Source of the DNA: Cryptomeria japonica
Taxonomy: Eukaryota; Streptophyta; Pinopsida; Cupressales; Cupressaceae
Direction of reading: 5' to 3'
Length of the DNA: 64,000 bases
NCBI RefSeq assembly: GCF_030272615.1
Contig: NC_081412.1
Location: forward strand, 669,750,852 to 669,814,851
A model generated the notes under the pieces. That model saw only the letters and a program-made list of their open reading frames with translations, ran no database searches and was not told the origin of the DNA. Positions 24,172 to 35,504 of this stretch are shown here, piece by piece (the first letter of the stretch is position 1; each line of letters begins with the position of its first letter). The translations under genes and the position numbers were made by a program.

Positions 24172-27100
24172 TCAATCAAGAAGACCAACAAAAACTGATG
24201 AAGAAATCAGCTTCTCCTGTGGAACTGCCTTTTTGAACATATCGGCAGGATTCTCACTTGTGTGAATCTTCTCAAGCCGTAACTGACCCTCCTCCAAAAC
24301 AGTCCGGATGAAGTGGTACCTGAGCTGAATGTGCTTTGTCCTTGAATGAAAAGCAAAGTTCTTCGCAAGATGAATGGCACTCTAGCTATCAGTATACAAT
24401 GGGCTATCCTCTTATGTCTGACCCAATTCCCTCAGAAAATATTGCAACCAAATCATCTCTTTGCTGGCTTCTGTAGTAGCAACATACTCAACTTTAGTGG
24501 TTGAAAGTGCAACAACCTTTTGCAGCCTAGAAATCCAACTGACTGCAGTTCCCCCTATAGTAAAAACATATCCTGTAGTACTCCTCTGTGAATCAATATC
24601 ACTAGCCAGATCAAAGTCAACAAATTCACTTAGAGCAGCATTAGATCCTTTGAAACATAATGCCTTCGTAGTAGTTCCTTTCAAATACCAAAGAATCCAT
24701 TTCACAACATTCCAAAATTCCATACCCGGATTACTCATAAACCTGCTCACAACTCCCACTGCATGTGCAATATCTGGCCTTGTGCATACCATTGCATACA
24801 TCAGACTGCCAAAAATTGATGAATACGGGATGTTAGACATTTTATTAACCTCTTCTTGTGTCTTTGGGCACATCTCCTTAGTCAATTTGAAATGACTAGT
24901 CAAAGGTGTACTAACTGCTTTTGCATCTTGCATGTTAAATTTTTTCAACACCTTCTTTATATACTCACTTTGGGACAAATTCAAGGTTCTATTTTTCCTG
25001 TCCCATGTAATCCTCATACCGAGAATTCGCTTAGCTGCACCCAAATCCTTCATAGCAAATGACCTGGCTAATTTCTGTTTAAGATCATTTATATGTTGCA
25101 TGTTAGACCCAGCAACAAGCATGTCATCAACATAAAGCAATAGGATAATATAACTGCCATTATCAAATCTCTTAAAATATACACAATGATCAAAATGACA
25201 TCTATGATAACCGTGTTCAGCCATGAAACTATCAAATTTTAAATACCATTGTTGGGGTGCTTGCTTTAGGCCATACAGACTTTTCTTCAACCTGCACACC
25301 AAGTTCTCCTTACCTTTGACCTTATATCCCTGTAGTTGCAACATGTAAATTTCCTCCTCCAAATCTCCATGGAGAAAAACTATTTTGACATCTAATTGTT
25401 CAAGATGTAAATCATCTGTAGCCACAAGACAAAGTACAGTTCTAATTGAAGTCATTTTTATAGCTGGAGAAAATATTTCATCATAATCTATACCCTTTTT
25501 CTGTGCAAAACCTTTTACCACAAGTCTGGCTTTATATCTTTTTTGACCTCCTTCCTCCTCCTTCAGCCGATAAACCCATTTGTTAGGCAAGGCTCTTTTT
25601 TCTGTAGGTAAAGGGACTAAGTCCCAAGTCTTATTTTTCATCAAGGAGTCCATCTCCTCTTTCATGCCTAGCTCCCACTGTTGTTTGGTATCTACCTGCA
25701 TTGCTTCTTCATATTCTTCTGGTTCACCAGAATCTGTTAATAAAATAGAATACAAAGAAGGAGAAAATCTTTCAGGGGTTCTGCTTGTCCTCGTAGAACG
25801 TCTAACACTTGCAGGAGTTTGTGGGACAATCTGTTGTTGCTGAGCATCAGGTACCTATGGCATTTCATTTTTAGGAATCTCATCCAACACCACATATTCT
25901 TGTTTGTCATGTTCATGCTTCTTTTCCTACATCTGTTCTTTATACATAACCTTCTCATTGAATATAACATCTCTACTTCTAATTATTTTCTTATTTTCAA
26001 AATCCCATAACTGATAGCCATATTCATCTTTCCCATATCCAATGAAGGTACATTTCTAAGATTTAGCATTAAGCTTGGTTCTATTTTCTTTATCAACATG
26101 GACAAAAGCTTCGCAACCAAAAGTTTTTAGAAAAGAATAATTTACCTTTTTACCAGTCCATGCCTCCTCTAGAATACCACCATCCAAAGTGGTTGAAGGT
26201 CCTCTATTTATCAAATAGATAGCAGTATGTACAACATCTACCAAAAAATGTAAGGGCAATCTAGCATGCAATCTCATGCTCCTCGCACATTCCATGATGG
26301 TCCTATTCATTCTCTCTGACACACCATTTTCCTGTGGAGTTCCTGGAACTGTCTTTTTCTTTCGAATCCCATTTAAGGAACAGTAATCTTCAAATGCTTT
26401 GCTGCAATACTCACCTCCATTATCCGATCTGAGACACTTCAACTTTTTTCCTGTCTCATTCTCAACGAAAGCTTTCCATTTCTTAAAAGTTTCAAAAACA
26501 TCTGATTTTTGTTTTAGGAAATATACCCATGTTTTTCTGGTTGAGTCATCAATAAAAATAACATAATAATAAGAGCCACCAAGAGATGATACCTGAGCTG
26601 GTCCCCATACATCTAAATGTACAAGCTCTAAATTCTCACTCTTCTTCTCTTTCCCAACCTTGAGAAATCTGACTCTTTTCTATTTACCATAAACACAGTT
26701 TTCACATAACTCTAAATCAATTGTCTGTAGTCCTGGCAATAGATTTTTGAAGTGAAAGACTGTCATCCCTTTCTCACTCATGTGCCCAAGCTTATGGTGC
26801 CACATTATTGAATTTGTTCTTGCAACATTTATTGTTGTTGTCCCTGTAGTAACTTTATCTATAGCAGCTAAGGTAGAGTAAGTGTTACCAGTACACAGAT
26901 ATAATGTGTCTACCTTCGCACCTTTAGCTACTACTAATGATCCTTTAGTGACCTTCCACATATTGTCTGAGAAGGTAACTATGCAACTTTCACTACCTAG
27001 TTGCCCTACAGAAATTAAATTTCTTCTTAAATTAGGAACATGTCTTACCTCCTACAGAAACCAGTCATTACCATTCTGCAACTTGATCTTTATCTTTCCT

Positions 27101-28107
27101 TTTCTAACAATTTGATAGGGCTCATCATCACCCAAATATACCTATCCAAAATCACCTTGAACATAATCTAGAAAATATTTTCTATGGGGTGTAGCATGAA
27201 ATGAAGCCCCAGAATCTATTACCCAAGAATCATTAACATTATCCAAACATAAGATTAAAGCATCTTGTAAAGTATTACTTGCAATATTAGCTTCCTTACT
27301 GTCATTTTCATTTTTGTCTCCTTCTTTGTTTTTCCAAGACCAACAGTCTTTCTTTAGATGACCAGGCTTTCTGCAGTACCAACAATCTTTCTTTCCTCTA
27401 GATTGAGAGCATCCTTTCTTTGACTTCCCTCGTGACTTCTCATTCCCAGGGCCTTTTCCTCTTTCCTTTGATCTTTCTCTGTTCTCCACATTCAAAACAC
27501 TACCCGATGATGTTGAAGTCTCACCTGTGCTTTTCCTTCACATTTCCTCGCTTAGGATAACACCAACAATATCATCAAATACCAAAGTATTTTTACCAAA
27601 GACAGAGTTACTTACAACCATAACTAAGCTATTCCAGCTTTCTGGCAAAGAACATAAAATCAAGAGAGCCCTAACCTCTTCTGCAAAGGTAATTTTTACC
27701 GAAGACAATTGACTGGTAATTGTATTAAATTCATTTAAGTGCTCCGCTACAAATCCTCCGTCACTCATTTTCAAATTAAACAAACGCTTCATAAGAAATA
27801 CCTTATTTGAAGCTGAGGGTTTTTCATACAACTTAGCCAATGTTGCCATCAAATCTACAGTTGTTTTTGCTTCTGTTATATTGAATGCTATAGACGACGC
27901 AAGGCACAATCGAATGGATCCCAGTGCCTTTCTATCTAAAATGTCCCACTCTTCATCTGATATTGTGGTTGGTTTCTTTGCCTTTCCTTCCAATGGCTGC
28001 CACAAATCCTTTTGATACAGGTAATCCTCCATCTGCATTTTCCATAACTGATAATTCTGACCGTTAAACTTTTTGACCTTGAATTTGGAATCCTCCATTG
28101 CTCCCAC
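24172..28107 (-). pseudogene. Copia gag-pol polyprotein of G, stop-interrupted
   Basis: A single 1,312-codon frame without frameshift. Internal stops include TGA at 27540-27538, TAG at 26682-26680, 26058-26056, 25929-25927, 25857-25855 and 24384-24382, and TAA at 24414-24412, plus TAGs near 27143 and 27054. Order from the N-terminus: gag UBN2 domain (FKVKKFNGQNYQLWKMQMED), zinc knuckle CWYCRKPGHLKKDC, protease WVIDSGASFHAT, pre-integrase WHHKLGHMSEKG, and integrase with its three catalytic positions kept (HLDVWGP, LRSDNGGEY, PQENGVSERMNRT). Reverse transcriptase has KIVFLHGDLEEEIY and LYVDDMLVAG, and RNase H follows. RNase H is weakened: FVDFDLASDID stands where YTDADWAGDID is usual. Apart from the stops most catalytic motifs are intact. 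Confidence 0.92.
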
Positions 28108-28144
28108 TCAAATCTGAAAGTCCTGCCAATTTACAAAAAACCTC

Positions 28145-28156
28145 GCTCTGATACCA
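28145..28156 (-). promoter_or_regulatory. Primer binding site of G
   Basis: Reverse complement reads TGGTATCAGAGC, an exact match to the initiator tRNA-Met primer site, just inside the 5' LTR. Confidence 0.9.
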
Positions 28157-28158
28157 AT

Positions 28159-28523
28159 TGTTAGGGTTTCAAGCAGATCTGAAGCAAATATGAACTAACA
28201 ATTATATGCAGATTTAAATACAAAAGATAAAGAAATAAAACAGGACACAGATAACACAAAGATTTAACGTGGTTCACCTAGAATGGGTTACGTCCACCAT
28301 ACACAGTTGTCCAATCTTTTTTATTATCCAGCAAAAACAGTACATCAACCTTACAATGCCTTAAGCATCCCAGCCGCTTATAACATGCATTTTTAGGGCA
28401 ATAAACAAAGTCGGCCTTTTTAGGGTTTTATTACAATGTTAGTTTTCATCAACGAAAAATGGCAAAAAAAAATTTTTGTGCTGAGTGTACAGTACTTTGC
28501 TGATCAGTCGCCACATTTCAACA
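28159..28523 (-). repeat. 5' LTR of G
   Basis: 365 bp, TG...CA. It carries the complete U3 segment missing from the other LTR, and a cgtggttcacccagaatggg-like R/U5 motif (about 28268-28287) shared with the 3' LTR. Confidence 0.9.
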
Positions 28524-28528
28524 CTTTT

Positions 28529-28765
28529 TCCTCTTTGAGGTTTTGTCCTTCTTCTTTGAGAGTCTTTTGTACTTTCATCTCTCTTTTGGAGGGGAGTTTT
28601 TTCCCACTAGGTTTTCTCCCTTTCTCAGTTTGTGAGGGATTGCATTGCATAGTTTTTCTTGCATTTGCATATTGTGCATGGGTACCTATCATGGCCTAGT
28701 AGCTAGGACCCATCTTGCCTTATTGATTTGAGTCTTCATTCACCTAAGTTGCACTTAAGGGGGGG
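28529..28765 (+). other. 3' noncoding end of copia J with polypurine tract
   Basis: Resumes copia J after element G. It is pyrimidine-rich, without coding frames, and ends in the purine run ttaagggggg (about 28756-28765) directly before the TG of an LTR. Confidence 0.65.
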
Positions 28766-29215
28766 TGTTGGTGTAAATAAATATTCGTTATGGATATTAT
28801 TACACTTTACTTAAGTTAACTTAGGATAATGCATCTCTTCGTAGTTTGGATTTGAGACACTTAGGGAAGTGTGCACATAGGGATAGAGCTTGTAGAAGAA
28901 ATTCCACCTTTTGTGGTCTTGTTTTGTTGTTACACTTCACATTCGGTGGGTCATCCACCTCTTGTGGAATATTATATTATTTCTCCTACCTACCCCTAGT
29001 ATTTCTTACCTACCCTTGTTTCTCATTGAGCCACATGTCATGATTGTGTGCTCATACATCCATATGGCCTTGCCTATATAAGAAGGTCTATATTCACTGT
29101 ATTGGTGAATCTAGTTGATCATTTTCATATTGATGAGAATACAGTTTGTTCTTGTCATTCTTTTGTCTCTATTTTAATACTTTTCATTGTGCCCTTGATC
29201 TTGGCAAAATCTCAC
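28766..29215 (+). repeat. 3' LTR of copia J
   Basis: Starts TGTTGGTGTAAATAAATATTCG after a polypurine tract, and contains a TATA box (gcctatataagaagg near 29071). The right end is set at the aatctca near 29213 but is uncertain by about 50 bases. No matching 5' LTR lies in the window. Confidence 0.6.
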
Positions 29216-30264
29216 AATTATGTATTCAACTTTCAATTTTCCATGTTCAACTTATAACTTCTTTGTAATTTTTGAAAATGTCTCTATATTGTCAATAAGA
29301 TATAAATTGAAATTATATATTGATGAATATGACCATTAACTATTAATCTATTTTGAATATAAATTCTATTTTTATTATCTACAAATATAATATATTGACC
29401 ATTTTAATTATTATATATATTTTTTATTTAAAAATTATTTTATTTTATTTACATTTTTTAGTTTATTTTATTAATATTTTTATAGAAGGTAAATATTTTT
29501 GATTTGGAGTTACCACCTCAATAGAATTTAAACCTTGATGGTAAGAACAACAATACCCACAGCTTAACCATCACATCATGCCAATATCATCTAGTTTTTT
29601 TAAAATTGTTTTAAATATTTAAAATTTATTATTAATTGATATCCTTTACTAATTTTAAATAAATTATTTAATCATACAATTATTTTTTAAAATATTATTT
29701 TTTATTTTATGTACTAAAATACATAAATATTTATTTATTTTTATATTTAAACTGTTTAATAATATTTGTTCAAATGTTTAGATCATCCTGTAAACGAGAA
29801 TATTGTAAGTACAATAATTTTAAAATAATATATTTTTAAAGAAAAAAATAAATTTCTAAAAAGATTATATAAATAATTGTTATATTAAAAAAACCAACTT
29901 TACAAAATAATAGTAAAATCTTTTATATTTTTTTCCATCATAAAATTGTTGCCCCATAATTATAATTTCATTTAATATACAAATATGTTTTATAAAAGAA
30001 TATATTTTACTCAAGGCATTGAAAATAATAATACTAGAACAATTACATTAAAAAACTAAATAAAAATACTTGCTAAATATTTTCCTCAAACAAAAGATGC
30101 AAAATACTACATATTAAATAATAAAATTCATTTTCCAAACAGTATAAAGTATTGTCTCGAATGGCTTAGTAAAAGAAGGTTCTGATCGACGCACATGAAA
30201 GAAAAACAAGTTTCATATAAGCTTGTGATATTTACATATAATCGAGCAAACCAAAAGTTGGCTC
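29216..30264. other. AT-rich spacer
   Basis: Very AT-rich DNA (for example 29330-30060, long runs of a/t such as attatatatattttttattt). No coding frame, LTR end or RNA gene recognised. It lies downstream of the lipid-transfer-protein gene. Confidence 0.6.
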
Positions 30265-30270
30265 TTTATT
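30265..30270 (-). terminator. Polyadenylation signal of the LTP gene
   Basis: Reverse complement AATAAA, about 125 bases downstream of the exon 2 stop codon. Confidence 0.55.
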
Positions 30271-30394
30271 TTTTATATATTCTTCAAACATATATACTAT
30301 ATCATGCTACTACAGCAGTATGAGTAGAAGCTATCCCACAAAGCACTAATACCGTTACTAGCAGTAAGTAGTCTGCACCAGTTTCCTCCATTCT

Positions 30395-31087
30395 TTATGG
30401 CAGTGTGTAGCCTGTAAAACACAGAAAAGAGAAAATCAGTCATTGTCAAATAATTTTGTAGAATTTTGTAGAATGTTGTGTTAGATTTGATTGTGCGATA
30501 GTTTTTGTATCAATGATTCATCATCGAGATGAAAGAGTGTATAAGAAGAAGGAGATGAATGTACATAAAGAGTGTGATTCGAAACATTGATGCAAAAACT
30601 TTCACACAATCGAATTCAAACACAGCAAAACATCAGCATAATAGATTGTGGAAATCTAATATCATTAGACTTAAACTATTAAGCGTATAATGGTGATAAG
30701 AAGAAAAGAACATGGAGTTTAAGAAATGTATATATGATTGAAGGAACTTTTATTCTTACTTCCACACTTGTAGCCTGAGTGCTTGAGCTGAAAGTTGCAG
30801 CGCTTTGGAATGGTGAGTGCAGCCTGTGGATTGAAGGCCTTCTGAGATTCACCCAGCTTGATGAGAGCACAGAGACATGAAGGATTGCTTGCCACATCAA
30901 GAGCTGCAGCACAACACTTGGAGGAAACAGAAGCCTGTGGGTCTTGGCTTGCCTCTGCACATGGTGCCATTTTCAGGGCTGCAGCTTCTACTGAAGTGTT
31001 CCCACACTCTCCTTCACCCATTACCATATGTGCCATTAAAGCTACTGAAACTAGCATAACAATGATGGACTTGAACAGAGACTCCAT
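30395..31087 (-). CDS. Non-specific lipid-transfer protein (8-Cys, DIR1-like), two exons
   Basis: Proposed CDS: exon 1 31087-30760 and exon 2 30411-30395, encoding 114 residues. The unspliced frame would instead run to 30719 with a lysine/serine tail. I prefer splicing because a good donor (GTAAGA at 30759) and acceptor (ttttacag ending at 30412) bound a 348-base intron. The join keeps frame and gives the C-terminus YKCGSYTLP. Introns just after the last Cys are common in this family. Residues 1-24 form a signal peptide (hydrophobic IIVMLVSVALMAHMVMG). The mature part has the eight-Cys pattern C, C, CC, CLC, C, C that makes four disulphides around a lipid-binding cavity. The Leu between Cys 5 and 6 fits the DIR1-like/type 2-like groups. 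Such proteins are secreted and bind lipids; the exact ligand is unknown. No disabling mutation is seen, unlike every neighbour. Confidence 0.82.
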
Positions 31088-31170
31088 TGGACTTCCTTTT
31101 TTATTTACTTCTTTTCTCTTGATGAAGAATGTTCTGATTTGTGTAGGATGGTTGGATTGTTTGTGTGGAC

Positions 31171-31177
31171 TTTATAG
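31171..31177 (-). promoter_or_regulatory. TATA box of the LTP gene
   Basis: Reverse complement CTATAAA, 84-90 bases upstream of the ATG, in a plausible position for a short 5' leader. Confidence 0.55.
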
Positions 31178-33469
31178 GACTGTGAAAGTGGTGAAAATAG
31201 TGGATGAGAAAGTGGGCAGTCTTTGATTTGATTAGTTACCACAGAAAATGCAGGCATTTTGAGCACCCAACTTAGTGAAAGATGGGCATGAGAGGGATAG
31301 GGAAAGGGTGTAATTTAAAATTGCTATTTCATTATAGTGGAATTTACAGGTGTTGCTTACTTTATTGGTCTTATAAATAAGTTAATTATTTTGGGCAAAT
31401 TTTGAGTGGCAGGGTGGCAGTATATGCGTATTCTAGGTTGATTGATTATGATTTTCACTGTTTCTCATCCAAAAGATGTCAATTCATTTTAATTTTTTTA
31501 GGGTAGTGTGTCACTAGTTTGTGTTGAGGTGGCTATATTCTTTATTTCATTTCAAACTGTGTCGGCTCAGCTCCATTGACACTCTGTAGATATAAGTGTT
31601 TGAGATCATGCAATAATCATAATGACGACATGGAGATTTTAGGTTTTTTCTAGCTTTGATTTACACATTATGTCTCTCTTTACATTTTTAAGTGAAGTGT
31701 TATTGTGTTTTTAATGTACACTAGTGGAAGGCGCAAATGAATATAATCTTTGTTTTACTTAAATTATTTCAGTATTATTAATCAATAACTCATTTTAAGA
31801 ATTAAAATTGAGATTGATAGATATATTAAAAAAATTGTATTAAATTATTAATATTTAATTTTTTGTTTGATGTTGATTGATTCTTTAAAATGTTTTAATT
31901 GATTTGTTTCTATATCATTAAAAAGCTAAAAGACAGTATGAAATTAAAAGGAATTTATATTCTACTATTAATACTTTTATAAGGTTATTCTTTTAAAAAA
32001 TGGGAGTTGTTCACAATTAAATTTAAAGGTTTACAATTATCTTTGAAGACTTAAAGATTCCCTTAAAAAGAAAAAAATCTCTTTGACTTTACATGCAATA
32101 AATGAATCTCATCTCAAATTTCGAATAATGTATATACTTTAAGAAAAACAGAACATAAAATCTTCCCCCACAAAAAGTTTGATTGAATATTCTACGTGGT
32201 AATAGTGGCTGAAAGCATTAAGATTTTAAGGTTCAAACATTTGAACTAAAAGAGATGTAGCATTCAAATTCAAGGAAAGTACAACCTTAAAGAAAAAAAA
32301 GGAATTGATGCCTCTTGTAAGATTTGGACAACTTGTTTTTCCTTTGAAGATTTTATTTTTTGAATTTTGTACATCATTTCATTCTATTGAAACAATTTTT
32401 TTGGTGGATTTCTCTTTCTCATGTTGTAGTATAGCAATCATGTATAAAACAAGAAACAATTTTATTCAATTTTGATATTTGTTGGCAAGAAAGTAGTAGA
32501 GCACAAAAAGTTACCATAGGTTTTGTCGCATTTCATTGCAAAGGGCTTGCAGAGCCCCAAACTAAAGGACCTTCATGCAAAGTAGGAGTAGTATGCACAT
32601 GTCACATCTCATAGGAAGATATTTGTATATAGAAAGATGCAATGCAACTATTACTTTTTTTTGTCTTATTTGTTTAAAATGGGTAAGGGACTCCTTTTTT
32701 TAAAAGGTTTTCAGTTAATTGCAAATACCTTGTTATCCTTTTTATGTCATAGCTTGTTTACTGAAGTTTGTGCCTCTTTACCTTTTGAGAGGTGTCTTAA
32801 GTGTAAGTAGTACTAAATTTTTTTCTAGCATCCAATGACCTTATTGGCTATTATGTCCAAGTGTGTGCTCATTTTATGGTGAGACCATCCATGTCAAAAG
32901 GGGATTCAAAACTTTATTGATCGCCAAAATCCATGTTGCAAGTTTTTGGGGGAGTTTTATTAATATTAGATTGAGTTTTAGGGTTCTATCATGCCATGTT
33001 TCTTTTCACAATTGATTTGAAGGCCTTTATGGTAGCCAATGCTTTCAAAGAATCAACAAAGAGTTACACAAGAGATAGTTGTTGGTTTAATGAGTTTTGT
33101 CATACAAATTCAACACAAGGATGCACACAATAGGGGTATTCACTCTCTTTCAAGATTCTAGTGTCATGAATCTTTATTTGCAAAACAATGGATTTTGAAG
33201 ATGCAATCATTTTAAGTGAGACGAGGCTAGGAATGATTGAGTGAGATTGGATTAGGAACGATTGCAAAGTCTATGAAAGTCATTATATATCCCTTCCATG
33301 CAAGACATTCATGTCATCCTAATAGAGAGGGTAGGTTTGTGTTCTTGAAACCATAATTGAGATAGAAAATTGAATTTATATATTTGAGTAGGCAAATATT
33401 TTAGAGTTTGGTAGTATCAAGGAAAATATTCAAGGAATGAGGGTACTTTCACATTATGGAAGACCTTGC
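31178..33469. other. Upstream spacer of the LTP gene
   Basis: AT-rich, noncoding. No LTR ends, transposase or long coding frame recognised. With 29216-30394 it forms a roughly 4-kb island around the gene that has no recognisable LTR element. The left edge of element F marks its end. Confidence 0.55.
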
Positions 33470-34481
33470 TGTTAGAAATACTTCTAGTTGGTTGTCATTG
33501 ATGTCAATCCCGATGATCTGGATTGGTTCGAATATTGCAGTATGTAGTGTATGCATATCATGCAGAATGTTGGCAATGTAGAGTAGTGGAAGATAGGTAT
33601 GTATGTATGTAAGGCAATCAACAATTGTTGTATGCATGTTACAAATATGTTTTCTGATAGGTTGTTGCTTTATAAATGTGTAGTGTCAGTACGTTTTCTC
33701 TTAGTGTTTGAGTTTTGGTGTTGGTTGTGGTAATTGAGTTTGTGCTTTGGATGTATATGCAATGTAGTTTGGCGATATTTAGTTGATTTTTCTCAAGATT
33801 GCAGTGTTTCGCATTTTTTGTTTCATTGCAAATAAGATAGCACAATTTTGATATCCTAGTAGTCATTGCTTAAGATTGATGTATTCAAGTTATGGTGCTT
33901 TAGAAGTCATGCTTCAGAAGTTGTGCTCCAGAAATATATTCACTTCTGTAGTGTTTGATAGTTCTATGAGCTCCATTTTCCTTTGGCTTTTGAATTCTAA
34001 TGATAATATTTTGATGATATGTTGTTCATGTCTTTAACATCCTTATGTTGAGTTGGATCGTGTTCTTTATGCCTTGGAAGTGTTTTCTTGTAGAAATTCG
34101 AGGTTATATTCATTTCAGGTCAAGCTGACCTTAAATATTTTTATTGTTGTTTTTCTTCGATGCTTGTAGCATGTGATCTAACCATTGCAGTATCAATTGG
34201 GAAAGTATTTTTGAGCCCGAATTAATGTACATTCTTATCGGTACACACACACACATATACATTTTATGTCTTCTGAAGTGAAGTATTGCAAAAGGGTGAT
34301 GAGTGATAGAGTGAGAGAGATGATATTTGTGGGTGAAGAAGAAAGGAAAATCTAGTGTGACATTGATTGTGTGTGATTGGAGCAGGTAAATAGTGAATGA
34401 GTTATAAAGTTTCTTATTTAGATCTACTACAAGTAGTTATTGTGATGTCTGAGCTTAATACGAACTAATCCTATGCATATG
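33470..34481 (+). repeat. 5' LTR of F, first part
   Basis: Starts TGTTAGAAATAC and is collinear with 52280-53284. It is cut at 34481 by element A, whose target duplication is ATATG. The undisturbed site is visible in the 3' LTR as cctatggATATGtagatgc near 53284. Confidence 0.9.
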
Positions 34482-35236
34482 TGTTAGGATTAATGACAAC
34501 CCCAAAGATACTGAGAGGGGGGGTGGGTGTGAATTGGTATCTAACCAGTTGATAAAATATTTGACAATGTTAAGTATTTTGCATTCCAAAATAGTGTACC
34601 GATAAATAAGAGTTAATGCAATAAATAGGAACAATAAAGACAACATAGAAAACACACCATAACACAACATGTTTAACGAGGAAACCCGCAATGGGAAAAA
34701 CCTCAGTGGGATTTGTGACCCACAATATTCACTCACTGGCCAATGAATGTATATTACTTACAATGTGGTGCCTGCACATGCAGGAAGGCCAACTGCCTAC
34801 AGCTCACTACTTAATCTACAAAATGGAAGTCTCACTGACTTACAAAATAGATTATGAGAATCCAATACAATGTATTGTTACAATTCAGCATCTACTATGC
34901 CAGGTTCAGTACCGATTTAAGCTCATACTATAACCATAAACCTTATACAAAATCTTCCTTAATATTCGCTCATCTCTTCAATCTTTCTTCTCTCATACAA
35001 AATGATTTACAAGATCTCATACATATATGAGTCTATTACAATATGCCATGTCGGCTTTACAAAAGATATTTATAATTAAATACAATAAAGAAAAGTTTGT
35101 TCCTATCGGCTGGGGTGCTGGTATACATTGTTGCCATTGCCAGTGAAGTGCCTGCCGATGGTTTACCAAATGAATGCCACAAGGTTGCCATCAATGACAA
35201 CACCTTCAATTCTCATTAGAGTGTATAATACCAACA
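34482..35236 (-). repeat. 3' LTR of A
   Basis: 755 bp, + strand TGTTAGGATTAATG...AATACCAACA. It has a G run followed by gtgaat near its start and the motif aacgaggaaaccc...gggaaaaacctcagtgggatttgtgaccc (about 34675-34721), shared with element C. Confidence 0.92.
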
Positions 35237-35254
35237 ATCTCCCCCTTTGGCATT
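35237..35254 (-). promoter_or_regulatory. Polypurine tract of A
   Basis: Minus-strand AATGCCAAAGGGGGAGAT abutting the 3' LTR, identical to the tract of copia E at 10434-10451. Confidence 0.85.
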
Positions 35255-35504
35255 GATGGCAACACTCAGGAGAAAAATAAAAAAACTGTTCCAAAAAGTG
35301 AAGTCCAAAAATTTGCCAAAAATGTGTGGTCCCCCTGAGCAGATGATCTCCTCTAATTAGCCATTTTTCTCTGTCTACTACTCCCCCTTTGAAATCAATG
35401 ACAAAGGTTGTCAAAAATTGTCAAATGAGTGCAAAATTTCACCTTGAAGTTTGTAACCGGTTGGTTACAATCTGAAATATGTTAGCCAAAACCAAGTTTA
35501 AGCT

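Larger units (their letters stand above)
23815..28523 (-). mobile_element. Full-length copia retrotransposon G
   Basis: A 4.7-kb minus-strand Ty1/copia element flanked by CTTTT on both sides (23810-23814 and 28524-28528), a perfect target duplication. It is inserted in the 3' noncoding end of copia J. It has short LTRs (221 and 365 bp), an exact TGGTATCAGAGC primer site, one gag-pol frame and a purine tract (aagtgggagat on the minus strand) at about 24036-24046. This is the youngest-looking autonomous-type structure here, but its frame carries multiple stops. Confidence 0.93.

Noticed and set aside
30719..30759. C-terminal extension of the lipid-transfer protein read without splicing
   Set aside because: The extra residues are low-complexity and start exactly at a good splice donor; the spliced ending fits the family better.
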